Part shown: positions 47,523 to 50,392 of the stretch, piece by piece
Layout of the letters: the number at the start of each line of letters is the position of its first letter
How positions within the stretch are numbered: position 1 is the stretch's first letter
Assembly (NCBI RefSeq): GCF_900089835.1
Contig: NZ_OANU01000006.1
Span: 1 to 50,392, forward strand
Source of the DNA: Vibrio thalassae
GTDB taxonomy: Bacteria > Pseudomonadota > Gammaproteobacteria > Enterobacterales > Vibrionaceae
Reading direction: 5' to 3'
Length of the DNA stretch: 50,392 nt
The notes under the pieces: generated by a model
Told to the model about the DNA's origin: nothing
Seen by the model: the letters and a program-made list of their open reading frames with translations, nothing else
The model's database searches: none
Position numbers and translations under genes: made by a program

Positions 47523-50207
47523 CTATATTAAACGCTTATATCTATTGTTAAAGGCAGTGGTTCCACCTTCCATGATCCTACATATAGTTTCACGCATTTC
47601 ATTGTCCTGTATCGAACCCTTATTCTTAATAAAGCACTGATTATTATAGTTAAGTGCATGTACCATCTCCGCGTCACCATTTACCACGATGTTGGGATTG
47701 TGTGTGACCATAATTATCTGACGCTTGCTCTTTGTTGCCTTAATTTGCGACACTATCAAGTCATATATTAAAGAGTTATCCAAATCGTCTTCAGGTTGAT
47801 CGATAAAAAGTGGCTTCTCGCTATGCGCCAATAAGAAAGCCAGCATTGCAGCTGCTCTTTGGCCTGCTGAGCCTTGGGTTATTGGAGTGAAGTTTTTACC
47901 ATCTCCTGTGCGGCTATACTCAACGTCCAAACCATCCTCTGGGAACCAGTACAAGAGAGAGTCAGCAAAGTCTTGATGCTGAGAATTCATATTCACCAGT
48001 TTGTTCCTGAATCTAGCGGAGAATGTCTGCCTATCTGCTCCAGTAGTTACATTGTAAAGCAAGCTTTGTATATCAAAAATGGCTCTATCACGATCCTCTT
48101 GATTTTGTAGCTTAGCCGCATTCAAAAAAGACGAGACAACACCTTGTCTACCGTTTTCGCCCTCTATATAAATATCCGATGCGAACTCGGTTTTAGCTGA
48201 AAGCAAATCTCGAAATGCATGTTCCATGACCATAGCGCTACTACCATATGGTCTTACCGAGATCTTCACATAGTTGTTACCCGAAAGCACTTTTCGAAGA
48301 AATAGTATTCTACGCTCTGTTTGCTTAAGTCTTTGCTGCCTGATCTCATTAAGATCCTCTTTAGCCAGTTTTAATTTTTCTTTAAGCTGCTGTTTTGCAT
48401 TCATTGCCCTAATTAACTTATCAGCTAACTCCTTCTCAGATTGAACAAGTTGGCCATACTCTTTTAGGTTATTGATCCCTTCGCTCTGTAGTTGATTTTG
48501 TAAATCAGTATATTGTTTTAAGGCTTGGTCAAACTTTGCCTTCCAATTGCTGCTTATTAAAACGGCCTCTATATCATTAACACTCGTCTTTAGTTCTTCA
48601 ATGGAATCTTTTATGGCATTTTTTGTTGTACCAACAGCAGTATCTAAAGAGTTAGTAAAAGCTTGAATGTCAGCGTCAAAGTCTGAAGGTGTCGCAATAG
48701 TGGAGACTATTTCCTCATGCAGGAAAAATCCGCTTAATCTATTTATCAAATCCCATGTTTCAGATTTCTTGGACTCAAATTGTTGTTTCTGTTTATGAAA
48801 CTTGTTGTATTCAGTGAGAATTTTCTGATGGTTACTCTGTGAGAGCTTTTGAATTTTTGCTCTTATGTCTTGTAGTTGCCTCTCGAGTGCTGGTATCTGA
48901 TCAGCAACCTGTTTTAAACTCCTAGCCTCAGATCTCTTTGCGCAGAACTTCAATTGGGCCGTTTGAAGTTCATCATGGTCAATGTTTGCCGAACGATCTA
49001 TTAACTCAAGTAAAGGCTGCTTATTTTCACCAACTAGAGTTGCTATTTGTCCTTGGCTATAAAGGTCAATAGGGAATCGGTCTTTGGTAATTTCCTGATC
49101 TTGACTTTTTTTCCAATCACCCCCGTCCTCCTCAAAAACTGTTGTTTCGTTAGTGATTTGCGACCAAATTAGACGATAACGCTTACCCAACCGCCTATAA
49201 ATTAGCTCTACTTCAGTATCTTCCTTAAGAGCTCCAAAATCGTCCTTTGATTTGGGTACTTGCATGAATTTGGAATATGTCTGATATGGCGTAGTATCTT
49301 CATCGAGCTCAGACTGTTTCCCTGATACAGCTCGTAGAGAATGCGTAATAGTAGACTTACCAGTACCTCTTCCTCCTACAATAGCATTTGAATAAGGGCT
49401 AAATGAGAGCGACGAGGGGGTTTTCCCTCGCCCCATATATCGAGCATCTTTAACTTGTATCGACTCAATGAAGTTATCTGGTGTTTCATATGGATTGAAT
49501 GGAATTGGGTCATCAAACCGCTTAATAGAGAACTCTTGACCATCTACCAAAGCAAGCTTTAAAGATGCAAGCGTAGGGGTTTCCATTTTGACCCAAGTGT
49601 ATCGACTACCTGGTTTATCATTTCCACGAAAACCATGACTATCAGATCCAACAACTTCTGATAAGTTAAGTCTGCTTTGAATATAGCTCTGCGGCTTATC
49701 AACTTCAGTATCGACAACTTCAATGGCGCTAAGTAATCCTGTTTTGAATATTTTACGAAGATACCTATCATTAGCTACTGGTGACTGTGATTCACTCTTG
49801 GTTTGTAGAAGACCGTTATCTCGATCTGCGTGTGCCGCTATAGGAATGCAGTCAAATTCAGGTAGGGTTATAACTTCATTAAGAACTTGGAGAAAACTCT
49901 TAGAACCTGAGCCGCTGTGGTCACCACAATCTCCTATGTAACCAGCAGAGGTAATAAACTGTTCGATTTTCTTTTGGCTAGTACCTGGCGCGAATATAAC
50001 TATTAAATGAAACTCATCCTCGGTTGTAAGTTCGACCCCAGGGAACACAGTGATATCTCTGAACCCTTCAGGCAGATTAACTTTCATTTCTTCGTATGCG
50101 CTTTGCAAAGCATCAACCCAACCAGCCCCGTTATGATCTGTTACAGCAACGCAATCAATCCCCGCCGCCATGTACTTTAAAAGCTGAGGGATCCCCACAT
50201 CTTTCAC
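47523..50207 (-). CDS. TrlF-family PHP-domain / SMC-like ATPase, N-terminus missing
   Basis: An 894-residue protein. The N-terminal PHP-type region has AVTDHN (residues 21-26), FPGVEL, AAHADRDNG and GSDSHGF, metal-binding elements of phosphoesterases. An ATPase domain follows with Walker A VGGRGTGKST, long coiled coils at about 430-680 and a C-terminal half with SAGQRAAAML, Walker B PLFIDQPEDDLDN and VTHNPN. This is the TrlF architecture, often found with defence genes. The GTG start overlaps the upstream stop. The HxH strand that opens PHP domains is not encoded upstream in this frame, so the gene looks truncated or fused at its 5 prime end. Confidence 0.8.
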   Translation of the reverse strand: MKDVGIPQLLKYMAAGIDCVAVTDHNGAGWVDALQSAYEEMKVNLPEGFRDITVFPGVELTTEDEFHLIVIFAPGTSQKKIEQFITSAGYIGDCGDHSGSGSKSFLQVLNEVITLPEFDCIPIAAHADRDNGLLQTKSESQSPVANDRYLRKIFKTGLLSAIEVVDTEVDKPQSYIQSRLNLSEVVGSDSHGFRGNDKPGSRYTWVKMETPTLASLKLALVDGQEFSIKRFDDPIPFNPYETPDNFIESIQVKDARYMGRGKTPSSLSFSPYSNAIVGGRGTGKSTITHSLRAVSGKQSELDEDTTPYQTYSKFMQVPKSKDDFGALKEDTEVELIYRRLGKRYRLIWSQITNETTVFEEDGGDWKKSQDQEITKDRFPIDLYSQGQIATLVGENKQPLLELIDRSANIDHDELQTAQLKFCAKRSEARSLKQVADQIPALERQLQDIRAKIQKLSQSNHQKILTEYNKFHKQKQQFESKKSETWDLINRLSGFFLHEEIVSTIATPSDFDADIQAFTNSLDTAVGTTKNAIKDSIEELKTSVNDIEAVLISSNWKAKFDQALKQYTDLQNQLQSEGINNLKEYGQLVQSEKELADKLIRAMNAKQQLKEKLKLAKEDLNEIRQQRLKQTERRILFLRKVLSGNNYVKISVRPYGSSAMVMEHAFRDLLSAKTEFASDIYIEGENGRQGVVSSFLNAAKLQNQEDRDRAIFDIQSLLYNVTTGADRQTFSARFRNKLVNMNSQHQDFADSLLYWFPEDGLDVEYSRTGDGKNFTPITQGSAGQRAAAMLAFLLAHSEKPLFIDQPEDDLDNSLIYDLIVSQIKATKSKRQIIMVTHNPNIVVNGDAEMVHALNYNNQCFIKNKGSIQDNEMRETICRIMEGGTTAFNNRYKRLI

Positions 50208-50392
50208 CGGAACTCTGCCGCACTTATCGCTTTGAGGCCTCCTACGGCTAAGGCCAGATCCTTCACGCTAAATGAGTAAGCTTCTCTTCCTATCAACTCT
50301 TTACCGAGAAAAAAGTAGGAAAGTACCCGGCGTGTTCGAATGGTATTTGCTTGAAAATCCTTGTAGTAACCTTTGATATAAGCGACCTTACC
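50204..50392 (-). CDS. Partial hypothetical protein, C-terminal 62 residues
   Basis: An open frame enters from beyond the window end and stops at 50204. Its TGA overlaps the GTG used by the TrlF-like gene. The visible residues (YIKGYYKDFQANTIRTRRVL, then SFSVKDLALAVGGLKAISA) do not match a family I recognise. The stop-start overlap suggests either a real two-gene operon or the junction of a rearrangement. Confidence 0.45.
   Translation of the reverse strand, partial: GKVAYIKGYYKDFQANTIRTRRVLSYFFLGKELIGREAYSFSVKDLALAVGGLKAISAAEFR

Overview
The window looks like part of a large conjugative element, a plasmid or integrative conjugative element (ICE), from a gammaproteobacterium. Vibrionales is the best guess from the moderate-to-low GC, the codon use and the gene content. 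This host call is inference, because no rRNA, tRNA or housekeeping gene is present. No integrase, replication initiator, relaxase or coupling protein is visible, so plasmid versus ICE stays open. The P1/SopA-type ParA with its own ParB leans towards a plasmid.

Layout. (1) 1-446: intergenic, with a short reverse-strand remnant resembling the start of an EAL domain. (2) 447-3791: an unknown gene, parA-parB and a small ORF ending in a terminator. (3) 4087-11051: DNA metabolism. It holds a Bet-type annealing protein, a 36-residue membrane peptide, a zinc-finger protein, a YqaJ exonuclease, a large DndC-like PP-loop protein and two unknown genes. (4) 11112-13277: topoisomerase III. (5) 13360-24738: a type IVb pilus operon in the order PilL-like, TcpQ-like, PilN secretin, PilO, PilP, PilQ ATPase, PilR, PilS, minor pilin, PilV, then a DsbC/G-like oxidoreductase. 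(6) 24747-35665: a type IV secretion mating apparatus of the MPF-G class (ICEHin1056 / PFGI-1 / SPI-7 family), from the DUF4400-like protein to the TraU-like protein, with an OmpA-family gene inserted. (7) 35835-45363: a secreted repeat protein, a VWA protein with an HExxH motif, a Toprim primase, several unknown genes and a single-stranded DNA-binding protein. (8) 45432-47301: an inverted-repeat-rich non-coding region, a sigma-like regulator, a Fis-like protein and a small protein. (9) 47523-50392, reverse strand: a TrlF-type PHP/ATPase gene lacking the usual N-terminal metal-binding motif, and the end of another gene.

The most interesting pattern is in the leaders. Thirteen genes of the DNA-metabolism and accessory set carry, just before the Shine-Dalgarno, a tiny hairpin with a roughly 4-bp stem, usually a GAAA (or GCAA/GGCA) loop, then AGGAG. 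The stem sequence changes between copies while pairing is kept, as expected for a conserved RNA structure. Two further copies have no gene behind them. None of the pilus or mating-apparatus genes has it. Instead three transfer operons share a 17-nt motif, ACCGCAAARAGGGCAGT, whose end lies 66 or 67 nt before the start codon. This suggests two separate regulons: an establishment/leading-region set and a transfer set. Larger hairpins stacked upstream of many of the first set could also act as single-strand promoters during conjugation; that is a hypothesis.
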